From contig NBIV01000195.1 of the NCBI GenBank assembly GCA_003194525.1, forward strand, positions 1-64,000: DNA of 64,000 nucleotides, written 5' to 3'. A program made the position numbers and the translations under genes. This DNA is from Gracilariopsis chorda. Lineage: Eukaryota; Rhodophyta; Florideophyceae; Gracilariales; Gracilariaceae. Positions within the stretch are counted from its first letter, which is position 1; every line of letters starts with the position of its first letter. Positions 28,925 through 38,846 of this stretch are shown piece after piece. The notes below the pieces were generated by a model that had not been told where the DNA came from, made no database searches, and worked only from the letters and a program-made list of their open reading frames with translations.

Positions 28925-30400
28925 ATGGAGACTGATTTTTCACCGTCGCCTCCTAAGGAAACACCCCCTGCCCCATGGCAGGAGAAGCTCGAAATTGGCG
29001 AAGAATTCGTAAATTATCGCCAAAGGATATTAGTTATTTTATCCGCCTTTGAAGATATGTGGTCCGGCCGGTTGGGCCAAGTGAGCTTGACCAAGCACTG
29101 GATCCAGTTAACACCTGAGGCAAAAGCGGTACATCAATTCTCAAGGAGAGCCGGACCCCATGCACGCGATTTGGAGCGTGAGGAGATCCACGATCCACCG
29201 CATGTTGGACAAGGGCGTGATTGAGCCGTCCACCTCCGAATGGGCCTCCCTGGTTGTTTGCCAAGAAGAAAGATGGATCTCAGAGGTTTTGTATTGATTA
29301 CAGGCGCCTGAATGAGGTACCCGTGGGGGATTCCTACACGACAGCACGCATGGATAAATGTATCGACTCCTTAGGCGATGCGTCGCGATTCTCTACTCGG
29401 GACGCCAATAGTGGATACTAGCAAATTGGGATGGACCACACTGATAAGGGCAAGACAACATTCACCACCCACTGTGGCATATTTAGATTCGTAAGGATGC
29501 CTTTCGGACTCAAGAACGCTGCCGGAACATTCCAGTGGGCAGTTGACATAATCCTGTCAAATGTGAAGTAAGAATACGCCCTGGTATACATTGAAGACGT
29601 CATAATCTACTCTCGAACGGTGGAGGAGCACTTCACGCATGTGGGACCCGTCCTCCAACTCCTGAAGGATGCCGGCCTAGCTCTGAAGCTAGAAAAATGC
29701 TTCTGCATCAAGTCCTCTGCAGCTTACCTAGGGCACGTAGTGCTCTCCGGTCACCTAAAGGTATCAAGCAAGCCTCAAGATGCCATCAAAGAAGCCGAAC
29801 TGCTCACAGACCAGACGGAACTACGTCCCTTCCTAAGTTTGTGCAATGTCTTCCACAGTTTTGTCTCTAATTTTTCCCGAATAGCGGCCCCATTGAACCG
29901 CCTTTTAGAGAAAGATAAACTGACGTAGATTGGCACATTGACGGACGAGGAGTATGAAGCATTCGACATCCTGAAGAGGAGGCTGATTGAACATCCGATA
30001 ATGGTTCTAGCGAAACTGCACAGACGTATGGTTTTGTATATGGAAGCCTGTAAGTACCAGGTGAGATGTGCTTTCCTACAGGAACAACCGGAAGGTGGAC
30101 TGTAGCCAGTAGGTTACTGGGGTCGTAGCCTCTCTCAAGCAGAGCGGAACTACCCCACCTCAGAGTGGGAATGTCTAGCGATGGTGTGGGCAGTACTACT
30201 ACTGTGCCCTTACTTGGAGGGTACTCGCTTCACCTTGAGGACTGATCATGCTCGACTGAAGTGGATATTGTCCTTGACAGACGCCTCCGGACGCATAGAT
30301 CGTTAGAGGTTGCACTAGCTGGAGTACTAGTTTGATATCGTCCACCGCCCAGGCGTGAAACACCAGCCATTGGACGCTCTGTACCATATGTCCACCGATG
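28925..30400 (+). pseudogene. Element C reverse transcriptase and RNase H
   Basis: RT and RNase H in recognisable order but riddled with stops. FCIDYRRLNEVPVGDSY and RMDKCIDSLGDASRFSTRDAN precede a TAG at 29419-29421 that replaces B's Trp426. The polymerase box YLDD is YIED, losing the first catalytic aspartate. Further stops: TAA 29569-29571 in place of Trp475, TAG 29926-29928, TAG 30304-30306 in place of Trp721. RNase H shows GYWGRSLSQAERNY and SEWECLAMVWA. Three of the stops therefore sit at tryptophans conserved in B, which needs only G-to-A changes. Confidence 0.88.
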
Positions 30401-32170
30401 GAGAAGATACAACCACCTTGCAGAACACCGTTTCCTGCCTCATCCCATGTGGCACGGGTGAAGGAAGCGAACATGCAGGAGATTCCGTGGAATGTAATAA
30501 CTCCAGCGGAAAATATGCCGGTATTCCTGAGGTGTTGGCCCTAGTTGAGGAGGAGAAGGACGTACTCCTCACAACCATGGAGGAAGTTTTGAAGGAGCAG
30601 GGCACGGATCTTTTCTGTGAAGAGGGCCGTGGAACTGTTGGACACACCACATCTCTCTTCGATATAGACCGGGATGGCGTGTTGGTGCGCCGCGCACCCC
30701 TTGACTGCGCAGTCCAAAAGGTGGTACCGGCCAGCCTGCGGGCTAGAGTTATGTATCTTTTGCATTATCCGCGCCTTGCAGGACACCCAGGTGGCTCCTG
30801 TATGAATTTCACCATGAGGTGAGAGTTCTATTGGCGACACATGGCCAACAATGCTTTCCAAACAGTGGCAGACTTCCGTTCACGCGCTGCCACTAGGGGT
30901 ACGATAAGGATGCATAGCACTTTCTTAACCTTGTTTCCTCCTTCAGGTCCTTTGGAGTTGTGGCCATGGATATATTGGGCCCTCTACCGAAGTCGGAGCG
31001 AGGATACCGTTATATCCTGGTTATCACCGACCGGGGTTCGAAGCTCCTCCGCGCCATTCCTCCGGGGAGCACTACGGCTGGAGTTAATGCCAACGCCTTT
31101 CTGGAGTATTGGGTCTACCCGTACGGAATACCCCTGTACCTCCTCACGGATAACGGTCCCCAATTTGCGGCAAAACTCTTCGCCCCGATCTCACGAATGG
31201 TGGGGATAATACAGCTGTTTACCACCACCGCCTCTTATCTCTAGACAAATGGCAAAGCGGAGAGATTCAATAAGACCATCGTCTCGAGGTTCAGGCACTA
31301 TATTGCGGACCACCAGAGTGATTGGGACGCATACATGGGCCCGCTCACGTATGCCTATATCATTCAGATGCACCGCTCCACACGGACTTCACCGTTTAAT
31401 CTAGTGCTTTCATGGATCCCGCCAAGCTCCTTGATTGCCACGAACGCTACATCGCACGCTTCGGACGGTCCTCAGGCCCCCACGGCATCCCAATCGAAAA
31501 GGGCAAGCTTCAGGCGGTACGAGAACGCACTCGCGCTCGCAAAGGCTAGGATGACTGCCTCTCAAAAGAGATACAAAGACGAGTTTGACCTGAAGGTGAA
31601 ACGAATCCCAAACCTGAAGGAAGGGGATGAAAGCTTTCTTGACAAACTCCAGGAGACCTCAGAAGAACCGCCAGACGTCACCCGCAAATTGATGCCAAAC
31701 ACCTTAGGACCCTACAAGGTCCTCGCTACCTCTAATGATACGATCGCCATCGAGGTAGACGGGCTCCATGACATCGTCTCGGGAAACCGGGTGACAAAAG
31801 TCCCAGAGCCTCTCCCAGGGAAGGGACCTCAGCAGCCACCCATCGCTCATCCTCCACCGCAGGCGACACCGGCGACAAAACCGGACATGCCCCGTTCACC
31901 TAAGGGAGTATCGGCGGACCCGCATAGCTCGTCCATGAATGAAGATGCCCCTCCTTTAGGAAAACTCCTCGGGATACCCTGGACGTGCTCTCGGCAGCCC
32001 ATGGTGAGACCCTATATGCAGTGGACGACATCGTGTCGCACCTTCAAACCCGTTCAGGAATGAAGTACCACGTCATATGTTACGGCTACATCTCAGCAGA
32101 TGATACGGAAGAACCTCCGAAACACATCCCGGAGAACTTCCTTAGGCTAAACTGGAGCGAAACTGCAACT
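30401..32170 (+). pseudogene. Element C integrase and chromodomain
   Basis: Integrase zinc region: LHYPRLAGHPGG (30760-30800), a TGA within the following segment (near 30821), then a degraded Cys pair. Core: AMDILGPLPKSERGYRYI (first Asp), LLTDNGPQFAAKLF (second Asp), and TNGKAERFNKTI (Glu) across a TAG at 31242-31244 that replaces the Gln of B's HPQTNG. After a frameshift, 31335-32063 carries YAYIIQMHRSTRTSPFNLVL and the GPY motif (NTLGPYKVLATSNDT). A chromodomain remnant follows in another frame: AVDDIVSHLQTRSGMKYHVICYGY with TEEPPKHIPENF. Confidence 0.85.
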
Positions 32171-32405
32171 CATTGTAGACGCCTTCGTTTAAGAAAGGCG
32201 GAGAGACCCACAATGGTCTATCTACACTTTCGTCACCTACAGAAGACACACATTTTGCTACCCTACAGGTTTCTTCTCTTTTCTTTTCGCACCTATAGGG
32301 ACTAATGAACCCAGGTTTACACTAACCTTAGGTGGAACTACTGTACCACCTAAGAGATAACTTTATTGAATTTAGTAACTGGATCTCTACAGGCTATGTC
32401 ACGGC

Positions 32406-32858
32406 CTAAAGATTCCACCCAGAGCGCACCACACACTCCGCATCCAAGCACGCCTTTGCCACAGTGGCCTGGTTATCGATGAACTCCATCAGGCTGTCAC
32501 GCTTCGCCATCAGGGAATCGCTATTCGTACGCGCCTTCCGGAGGTCCAGCACCCAGCCGCGAGCTTTACGCATGGCCTCAACGGGAGAAGCTGGTGTACT
32601 GATACCCACTACCATGCAGGCTTGCAGGAACTCCTGAAATGCGACTGCAATCGCTCCTTTTGGTGACTCGACTGCGGCAGCAACCACCGAGGGAGCTGCG
32701 TATACCCCCGTTGGGGCAGACGCACTAGCCTGGAAAGAAGAAGCCGGTACAGTCACTGAAGTCGATGGCGACGAAGGAGCTGAAGAAATGCCCGCAGGCG
32801 CTGACACCGGAGGTGAGGAAGAAGTCGGCGGTGGCACACTATTCAATGCGGGCTGCAC
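32406..32858 (-). pseudogene. Element C antisense gene, C-terminal piece
   Basis: 150 codons on the strand opposite to C's gag-pol. The first 60 residues are Ser/Ala/Pro-rich; the last 80 are helical and charged (EAMRKARGWVLDLRKAR, MAKRDSLMEFIDNQATVAKA) and resemble the helical part of the B antisense frame (LLRRARSWARRASRYGALL). It is the downstream end of a decayed antisense gene that begins near the 3' LTR. The function is unknown. Confidence 0.6.
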
Positions 32859-32918
32859 CGCAGGAGCCGAAAAAACCGAATAATTTGGACCAACTGGGGC
32901 AGGAACGATCGCATCCTC

Positions 32919-34466
32919 CTACGTAAGCGAAACATCCACCCCCACCGCAGGGCCGCAGGCACCAACGCCGGGGTGACAGTGACAGGAGCTGCAGCAGCAA
33001 CCGCGATTAGGAGAAGTATCAACACTAACTGCTGGAGCTACCGCTAATCCTCCAAGCTTCGGAGGAGCTGGCGTGCGTATCAACAGACTCTCCACCCTAG
33101 GATCATAATCGGAGACCTGCAATCGTGGCACCTTAGGCCCCCTCCCTTCAATATGGCGGGGAAAAGCAAAGTATGCGCGTCCGTCATTGTCACTATTCGG
33201 ACTTCGCCTGATGAGGTAGAATTTGTCTTCCACATATTCATACCACAAGAAACCCGGGGTTTCAGACCAGCCCATCTGAAGGTTTTAGTCAAGAAGAGCC
33301 TCCGCGTCGTCCGCATTCCACGTGGTGCCCCTGACAAGGTTTTGGACACCCAAGAAGCGCATGTACTGGATCATGGCCACCGAAAGAGGACGTCAACGAC
33401 CCGGTGTGGGCTGGTATGACGGGTCCCAGTAGATTCTTCCATTGTGGCTCCGCGTATAGGAGAAGGACACCCTCGTCTGTCGCCTGAAGGTACATCATAA
33501 AGGCCCCCAAAGCGAACTCCGTAGAGGCAATCAACATATGGAAACCTCTCAGGGAGCCGTGGGTAGTCAATACCTCAGAGTTGTGATATGCAAAGACGAG
33601 GCGCGTCGCTACGCTCAGGTGAAGGGTAACCCAATGGTCCCTCCAGGCTTCGAAGATGGGGACGTATAATTTGGAACGCTGACCTGAAGGCATATCATGG
33701 GACTTCGTGTTCTCCCATCTGGAGAAGGGTCCAAATGTGTTCCTGATACGGGTTTCGTCCGCGGGGTTGGTACCTCAGTTTCTGTGGTCTAACCTATAGA
33801 GGCCGTCGTACGGAGGGTCATAAGGAAGCAACGCCAGAGGAAAGCGGGCATCCGAAATGTTGCTAGCACGGTGCTCGGCATGTCGAATGAATTCCTTTTG
33901 AAGGAGAAGTGGCAGACGCGACTGCACTTCTCGTTCCTCGATACACCTAAGATAGGGGGTATCGCAGTACCCCAGCGTTGTCGGAACGATATCGCCGTGC
34001 ACCGGAACTTGGAACGAATGTGCGCGATACAAATTTTCACGGTTACGTTTGCCCTCACTCCAGGGAGTTTCGAGACCTGCGCGAAAGCGTCCCGCCTGAA
34101 TGTACTGCGCAAAATGATGGATTTATTCACCGAGAGAGCACGGTAGGCTGACCCACCAATCTTGGAAAGGCACGAACACCCGAGTGGCGCACCAGTAGAG
34201 GTGTGGTACACCTGAGGATCCACGGGAGTCCAAGATTGATACTTGTAAGCTTGAGACATTCCAAAGGAGAAGAAGAAATCAGAAAGAGCAGAAGAAACTT
34301 GTTTGTTGACACCAGAAGAAGAGAAAGATACCTGCAGAGGAATGTCCATGGTCATATGTCCGTCAGGAATGGCAGGACCATCGCAAAGACGTTGGAGAAT
34401 TCGTGTGGATGACGTCTCGGAAGATGCAGGAGACGTAGGCCGCTGCATCATGTGGAACAGATTCAT
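32919..34466 (-). pseudogene. Element C antisense gene, central pieces
   Basis: Three open blocks in different frames (33789-34466, 33289-33693, 32919-33275) read in order as a broken relative of the A/D antisense protein. The best correspondence is STEFALGAFMMYLQATDEG followed by LLLYAEPQWKNLL, aligning with D's TEWAARAAAYILNEAYDQF and the LWFLPPRVRAAIRNL that follows. PGFLWYEYVEDKFY may correspond to D's FIYFDPWEFQE. The N-terminal block is Ser/Thr-rich as in D. Frameshifts near 33770-33790 and 33280 make it non-coding today. The strand, position and order are the same as in A and D. Confidence 0.65.
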
Positions 34467-34476
34467 AGTTTCGCGT

Positions 34477-34755
34477 TCAGGCGTTCCTCCAGGATATGAA
34501 AATCACCCGCACGAGGAAGTAGAGAAATGGGGCTGAAATGAACCCAATCACCAGAAGGAGTTGCATTTGGGGTGTGAGTGGACGCCAATGGATACGCGTG
34601 AGGTTAGGGCCTATTCTTTGTCTTGGAGATTCCGAACGGACGCCGCGCGGACGGAGAGCGTATGCGAGGACAGCACTTGCGATGGAGGTAACAAAACTCG
34701 CCACTGCAAGGAGCGTCCCAAAAGGACTTGCATAATCACTGAAGCAGACGAGCAC
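34477..34755 (-). CDS. Element C small two-span membrane protein candidate
   Basis: 92 codons beginning 50 bp inside the probable 3' LTR, on the antisense strand, upstream of and nearly touching the next antisense frame (34466). Two hydrophobic stretches look like membrane spans: residues about 12-33 (FGTLLAVASFVTSIASAVLA) and 67-87 (MQLLLVIGFISAPFLYFLVR), separated by an Arg/Pro-rich loop. There is no counterpart in A, B or D. It may be a separate gene, a diverged start of the antisense gene, or a chance frame. Confidence 0.35.
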   Translation of the reverse strand: MLVCFSDYASPFGTLLAVASFVTSIASAVLAYALRPRGVRSESPRQRIGPNLTRIHWRPLTPQMQLLLVIGFISAPFLYFLVRVIFISWRNA

Positions 34756-34791
34756 TTAGGCGTGATGGATCTCGAAGACGTGGCGCAATCC

Positions 34792-34804
34792 AAGAAACGG
34801 GGTA
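34792..34804 (+). promoter_or_regulatory. Element C probable polypurine tract
   Basis: AAGAAACGGGGTA lies just before TGTAGTACAG, the likely LTR start. It is weaker in purine content than those of A and B. Confidence 0.5.
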
Positions 34805-35286
34805 TGTAGTACAGAGGGTACTATGCGTGCTCCTAAGGATGGGCTTTTACGAAAGATTCCTAACGGAGTATCTGTATTTCCTAACTGTGGCCAAGTAGCA
34901 CACCACTCCAGAGGAATCGTTCCAGCGGAGTGTAATTCGACTAGGTAGAATAACCTATAACCTAGATTTTTATATGGTACAATAGCTAGGTTCGGTCGCG
35001 GTCAACTCGTAGCACTGAAAAAAGTACGCCCCTGGAGCTCCAACTACGGGGAAGTAAACTAAGCACCCTCGAGGCTTGTTCTAGTTCGTCTGTTTCAACC
35101 TCGTGATACACACCTTCAGGTACACTACTACGTCATCCTCTAGGTGTGGTTTCTAAGCCACAGATACCCAGAGCGTCCCATAGCAGCACCTGTAGGATTA
35201 TCGTCCGCCCAGTGAATACGCCCTACGCTTGGTGCTTGCGGATCTCCTTTCAGGAGTCACCTGGTTGCCGCTCCTATGTTAAGGGG
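34805..35286 (+). repeat. Element C probable 3' LTR
   Basis: Starts TGTAGTACAGAGGG after the purine tract. The length to the E insertion point is about 480 bp, close to B's 478-bp LTR. There is no partner copy to confirm it, and the end may lie beyond element E. No gene is present. Confidence 0.5.
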
Positions 35287-35291
35287 ACCAC
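35287..35291. repeat. Element E target-site duplication, left copy
   Basis: ACCAC directly before the left LTR; the same ACCAC follows the right LTR at 42838-42842. Confidence 0.85.
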
Positions 35292-35943
35292 TGTTTGAAT
35301 TAGCTATAATTTATCTTTATTTGAATATAATTGGGTCTAGCATCAGTTCTAACGTGCACAACCCAGCTAGTTTTATTCTACTCGATCTCCTGAAGAGATT
35401 GGTTACCCATTTGCCATGCCAAACTGGCCAAAAAGACGAGTTAACATCTTCGTGAAACCCTGTCAATATGACATTACAACATTTTCATGTTAGAGAAGTC
35501 TTAGTTGACCACGTGGAAATATTGGCTCTATAGTAAACGATGCCTAGTACTCACAACGTTGACAGACACTTCACACGGCACAGCAGGGATTGAACAGTCA
35601 TGGACGATTCCCGAGGGAGTCGTGCCAAGTCATCACTGGCACCGTGGGTCCATGCCAGATCATCAAGAATTTGTCTAATGACAAGTCATCATAATTGATG
35701 GAATTTGCCAAGTCATCAAACGACTAGATCTGACACTGAATCCGGTAAGCCAGTCGCGTACGGCGGCCAGCACGAACACCAAGCACCATACCGTTTAACT
35801 CGGACGAATTCTCATCGACTAGTGGCTCTGATAGAAGTAGACTAGAAACTCTATATAAACATTGATGGAAATTCCGAACTTCTAACTGGGATCATAACCA
35901 TCTACTTCCAACCAACTAAACCACTGCCCCTCTGTTTCTAACA
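35292..35943 (+). repeat. Element E 5' LTR (about 652 bp)
   Basis: Starts TGTTTGAATTAGC, ends TTTCTAACA. It contains a repeated motif of the type aagtcatca (35627-35715), and TATATAAAC at about 35851-35859 as a probable TATA element with transcription start downstream. Confidence 0.9.
35851..35859 (+). promoter_or_regulatory. Element E LTR TATA-like box
   Basis: The TATATAAAC sequence within the 5' LTR, about 85 bp before its end, is conserved in the right LTR near 42747. Its position suits the core promoter of the element. Confidence 0.5.
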
Positions 35944-35944
35944 T

Positions 35945-35958
35945 TGGTAGCATCGCAG
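35945..35958 (+). promoter_or_regulatory. Element E primer-binding site
   Basis: TGGTAGCATCGCAG starts one base after the LTR. Its complement ends GCTACCA, like eukaryotic initiator-methionine tRNAs for the last 7-8 bases, so that tRNA or a relative may be the primer. It differs from the site shared by B and D. Confidence 0.65.
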
Positions 35959-36008
35959 GTAAGTATTGCGCTTACCTGAAACTGGTGACCATCCAGCCTT
36001 GGTGAATT

Positions 36009-36747
36009 TTGCTACACAAAAGTGCCCAAGTTTTGATGAGCCACAGAGATCCAAATCATACTGACGGTTTATTTCTGACCAATTGTGTGCTTCCGGTGAG
36101 CACAATACTCCCATCCAGATTACTGCCGTCCTCGACGTCCGTGTACACCAACACCGACATATCCTTCGAACCACCGTCACCACTGCCGCCACCGCCACCC
36201 GTGAACCTTGCCGACCCTGGAACCTCCGTAGCTGATGGCAGCTTCTCCTTCGAACCCCGTACGCCTTCACCCGAACCAGTCGAAAACCTCATCTCGCTTG
36301 AACCCCGGACGCCTCGTAGTCAACCACCACCTCCCGAGCCAGTTGACATAGCCCCAGAAGCCTCAGACGAAAGTCAACCTGCTTCAATTGTCGACAAACC
36401 TTCAGGAGTCCAAACAGTCGGGGAACCTATTCGTCAAGCGTACGACTCCGCCAAACAGAACTGCAAACTTGTCCTGCCGATCAGTGACGCCGGAAACATC
36501 AACCTCTACCTTGTGGCAAATGATGGTATCCGTCGCCAGAGAAAGCGTACACTTCGTCGTTGGCTTCGTTCACCTAGGTGTGACAACTGCAATTTACGCT
36601 TCAAAAGCCGCGTATAACTTGAGGAACACCTCCACGGAGCCAAACACAAAATACGGTGTTGTCAAAGACTTCACCAACTGGTTGTTTTATTTGCCGTACA
36701 CCGTCGTTCAACAACTGGAAGCATTTCGAGGACCACTGCAGAGGTAA
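36009..36747 (+). pseudogene. Element E ORF1, proline-rich with hydrophobic tail
   Basis: An extra frame between the 5' LTR and gag. The first 140 residues (from 36009) contain repeated SFEPRTPSPEP / SLEPRTPRSQPPPPEP phrases. The natural end seems to be in a second frame (open to 36747) with HFVVGFVHLGVTTAIYASKAA and NWLFYLPYTVVQQLEAF, so a frameshift lies near 36500-36540. No family is recognised. It may be the disordered N-terminal part of Gag or an accessory gene of this lineage. Confidence 0.5.
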
Positions 36748-37321
36748 CAAGCATCGTCTGGCTAAAGAAAAGAAACAAAGGCGTCAACAGAATCACTTCA
36801 ACGGGCGTTTTTAACCCGGTAAACACAGCTCAGCAAAAAAAAATAATTATTGGTCGTTCTACCATTTAAGCTACCGTTTGTGGCTGTTTTCAAGCTCCCA
36901 CTGCGCCAATATTACCAAGCCTTGTCAAGGGAGAAGTAGCTATACAGGTCTTACTATCTTCCCAATCTCTTGACCACTGGTAACCTCAGCTGAAAGAACT
37001 CTACTTTAGCCACTCTGACACGCATCCACGTTCTTACAGCGAAGGGAATTGAACTTTAGGCCTCGAACTTCCGTTTGATTGCCTGAAACCACTTCATCAC
37101 ATCGTAGTGTTTTTTTCTGGCGGAACTATGAAAACTCTGCAATATAATTAACGAGATCCAAATTTTTGGCCTGAAAGTCAGACCCATTTGGCAAGGTTTT
37201 TTGTTTCACTTGATTCCCCGCAATTTCGAGAATTCCAAGCAATACTGCACCCTCACTGCAGTCCCACGCAAACCAGAATATACAGAATCTGGGACGAGCG
37301 CTGGAAGATACAAGTGGTAGA
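36748..37321. other. Element E spacer before gag core
   Basis: About 570 bp without a convincing plus-strand frame; stops are frequent. It could be the decayed join between ORF1 and Gag. Confidence 0.5.
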
Positions 37322-38143
37322 ATGGAAAGACTGGAAAGAGAAGCCGAACTGAAGATCTCATCGCTCGAGTACGCTCTCACCCTCCTCCTGAATTCTGGAG
37401 GCCAATCGTCTTCCGCACCAAAGAACAATAAACCTCCTGTGTTTACTGGAAACCAGAACATTGATAGTTGGGTCACACATGTCCGGAACTATCTGGAAGG
37501 AACCTCAAACGACAAAGCGCTTCCCATAGCGCTCGGTGGAGCAGTTCACCAGTGGTACCTCGCCCAAATGAAAAATGGAACAGAATTCACCATACTGGAC
37601 GAGCAATTTGAAGGTCTGAAGACCCGCTTCAGAATAGTGAACAAGGAAAAACTTGTTCATGATAAACTGAGCAAGTGGGAACAAATGACGGACGTCCACC
37701 ACTACAATAAGGATTTTCTGAAGATCATACTGGATATTCCCAATATCAGTATGGAAGAAAAGATAGACAGATACACAAAAGGACTAAAAAGCTTTATTTG
37801 GAACGAGCTTTGTACCAAGAAATACAACTCTGTCACAGACGCGATGAATGATGCGGAAAGAGTGGAGTCAGCGTACAAAACAGGGGGTTCCAGCAGATTT
37901 AGCAGAGGAGCAGGCGGCCACTGGCATAACAATGGAAACTGGAAACGTGAAGTTAGAGAAGCTTATCACAGAAACCAGAGAACACTGCCGCAAGAATGGA
38001 CTTTGTTTTCGTTGCAGAGAACCAAAGCACAGAGCGAAAGACCCGCGCTGCCCAAAAAACTCTCAGAGGAACTGACTCAAATTTCGTCAGTTTCAGTTGA
38101 AATCACTGTACCCACAGAAACAATCAAGATCTACAAAACTTAA
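37322..38143 (+). pseudogene. gag: Element E gag
   Basis: 273 codons with a retrotransposon Gag core: PPVFTGNQNIDSWVTHVRNYL, ALGGAVHQWYLAQ, FEGLKTRFRIVNKEK, LDIPNISMEEKIDRYTKGLK. The nucleocapsid zinc knuckle is coded in the +1-shifted frame at about 37980-38040 (LCFRCREPKHRAKDPRC, Cys-x2-Cys-x4-His-x5-Cys), so a frameshift occurred near 37900-37970. A short Arg/Gly-rich stretch precedes it. It is not functional as it stands. Confidence 0.85.
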
Positions 38144-38641
38144 GTCAAGGTAGAAGAACGCACGGAACACCAGAGTGCGAATACCAAACTAGACCACAAG
38201 AAATATAGACATTTAACGTCAAACGTTGCATCACCATTTGAAACTCCATCTCCAGGACTGTTACTTGCGCAAGTACGCGTAAATGGGAAAATCTGTAAAG
38301 TGTTGTTTGATAATGGATCCGAAATCAGCTACCTTTCAAAGTCTTTCGTTAAACGCGTGCCAATTCCAACAGTTAAAACGAACTACCAAGCAGAGATGGC
38401 GAACGGATCAACTACAGTTTTAGAAGAGACTGGTAAAGATGGTGTCACACTGGAAATAGGACACCTCAAAGAGAAGAGACGGTCCGCCATCTGCCTATTG
38501 TACGGATATGACGAAATCCTTGGAAAAACGGGCTCCCCCAGTACAACCCCTATGTCAACCACCGAACTAACGTCATATCATTTCCCCACGAAAATAAAAA
38601 AGTTGTCATTAAGGCTAAATGGAAACGAAACAACAACATGA
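38144..38641 (+). pseudogene. Element E protease region
   Basis: VLFDNGSEISYLSKSFV in the frame starting at 38300 corresponds to the retroviral-type protease active site, but the expected D-S/T-G reads DNG, so catalysis is probably lost. The downstream segment ends at 38641, and the join to RT is broken by stops between 38641 and 38847. Confidence 0.7.
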
Positions 38642-38846
38642 AAACAATCAAAACTATCAAGACATTCATACAGAAGAAGATACTAGTATTTGTTGTTCTT
38701 GTACGTCCAAAAAATGAAGCAGAAGATACAGAGGTACAAAAACCCAACCTAAAGTAATTGTTAAGTGAATTTGAAGATGTAATTCTAGTCCAACGTCCGA
38801 GAAAGAACGACCCCTAAAGCGAGAACAAGACTTTCATATCGACCCA

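Larger units (their letters stand above)
26301..35286 (+). mobile_element. Element C: degenerate Ty3/gypsy chromovirus
   Basis: Plus-strand relative of element B with gag, protease, RT, RNase H, integrase and chromodomain in order, then antisense frames and a probable 3' LTR. Many stops and frameshifts. The left boundary is uncertain because no 5' LTR is visible; the right boundary is hidden by element E, whose ACCAC duplication starts at 35287. The CCTNAGG palindrome of element B is also frequent here (for example at 28193, 28303, 29370, 31700, 32130). Confidence 0.85.

Noticed and set aside
34477-34755. Envelope gene making element C a retrovirus-like element
   Set aside because: Two short spans without signal peptide, cleavage site or ectodomain, and on the antisense strand; not comparable to an envelope protein.
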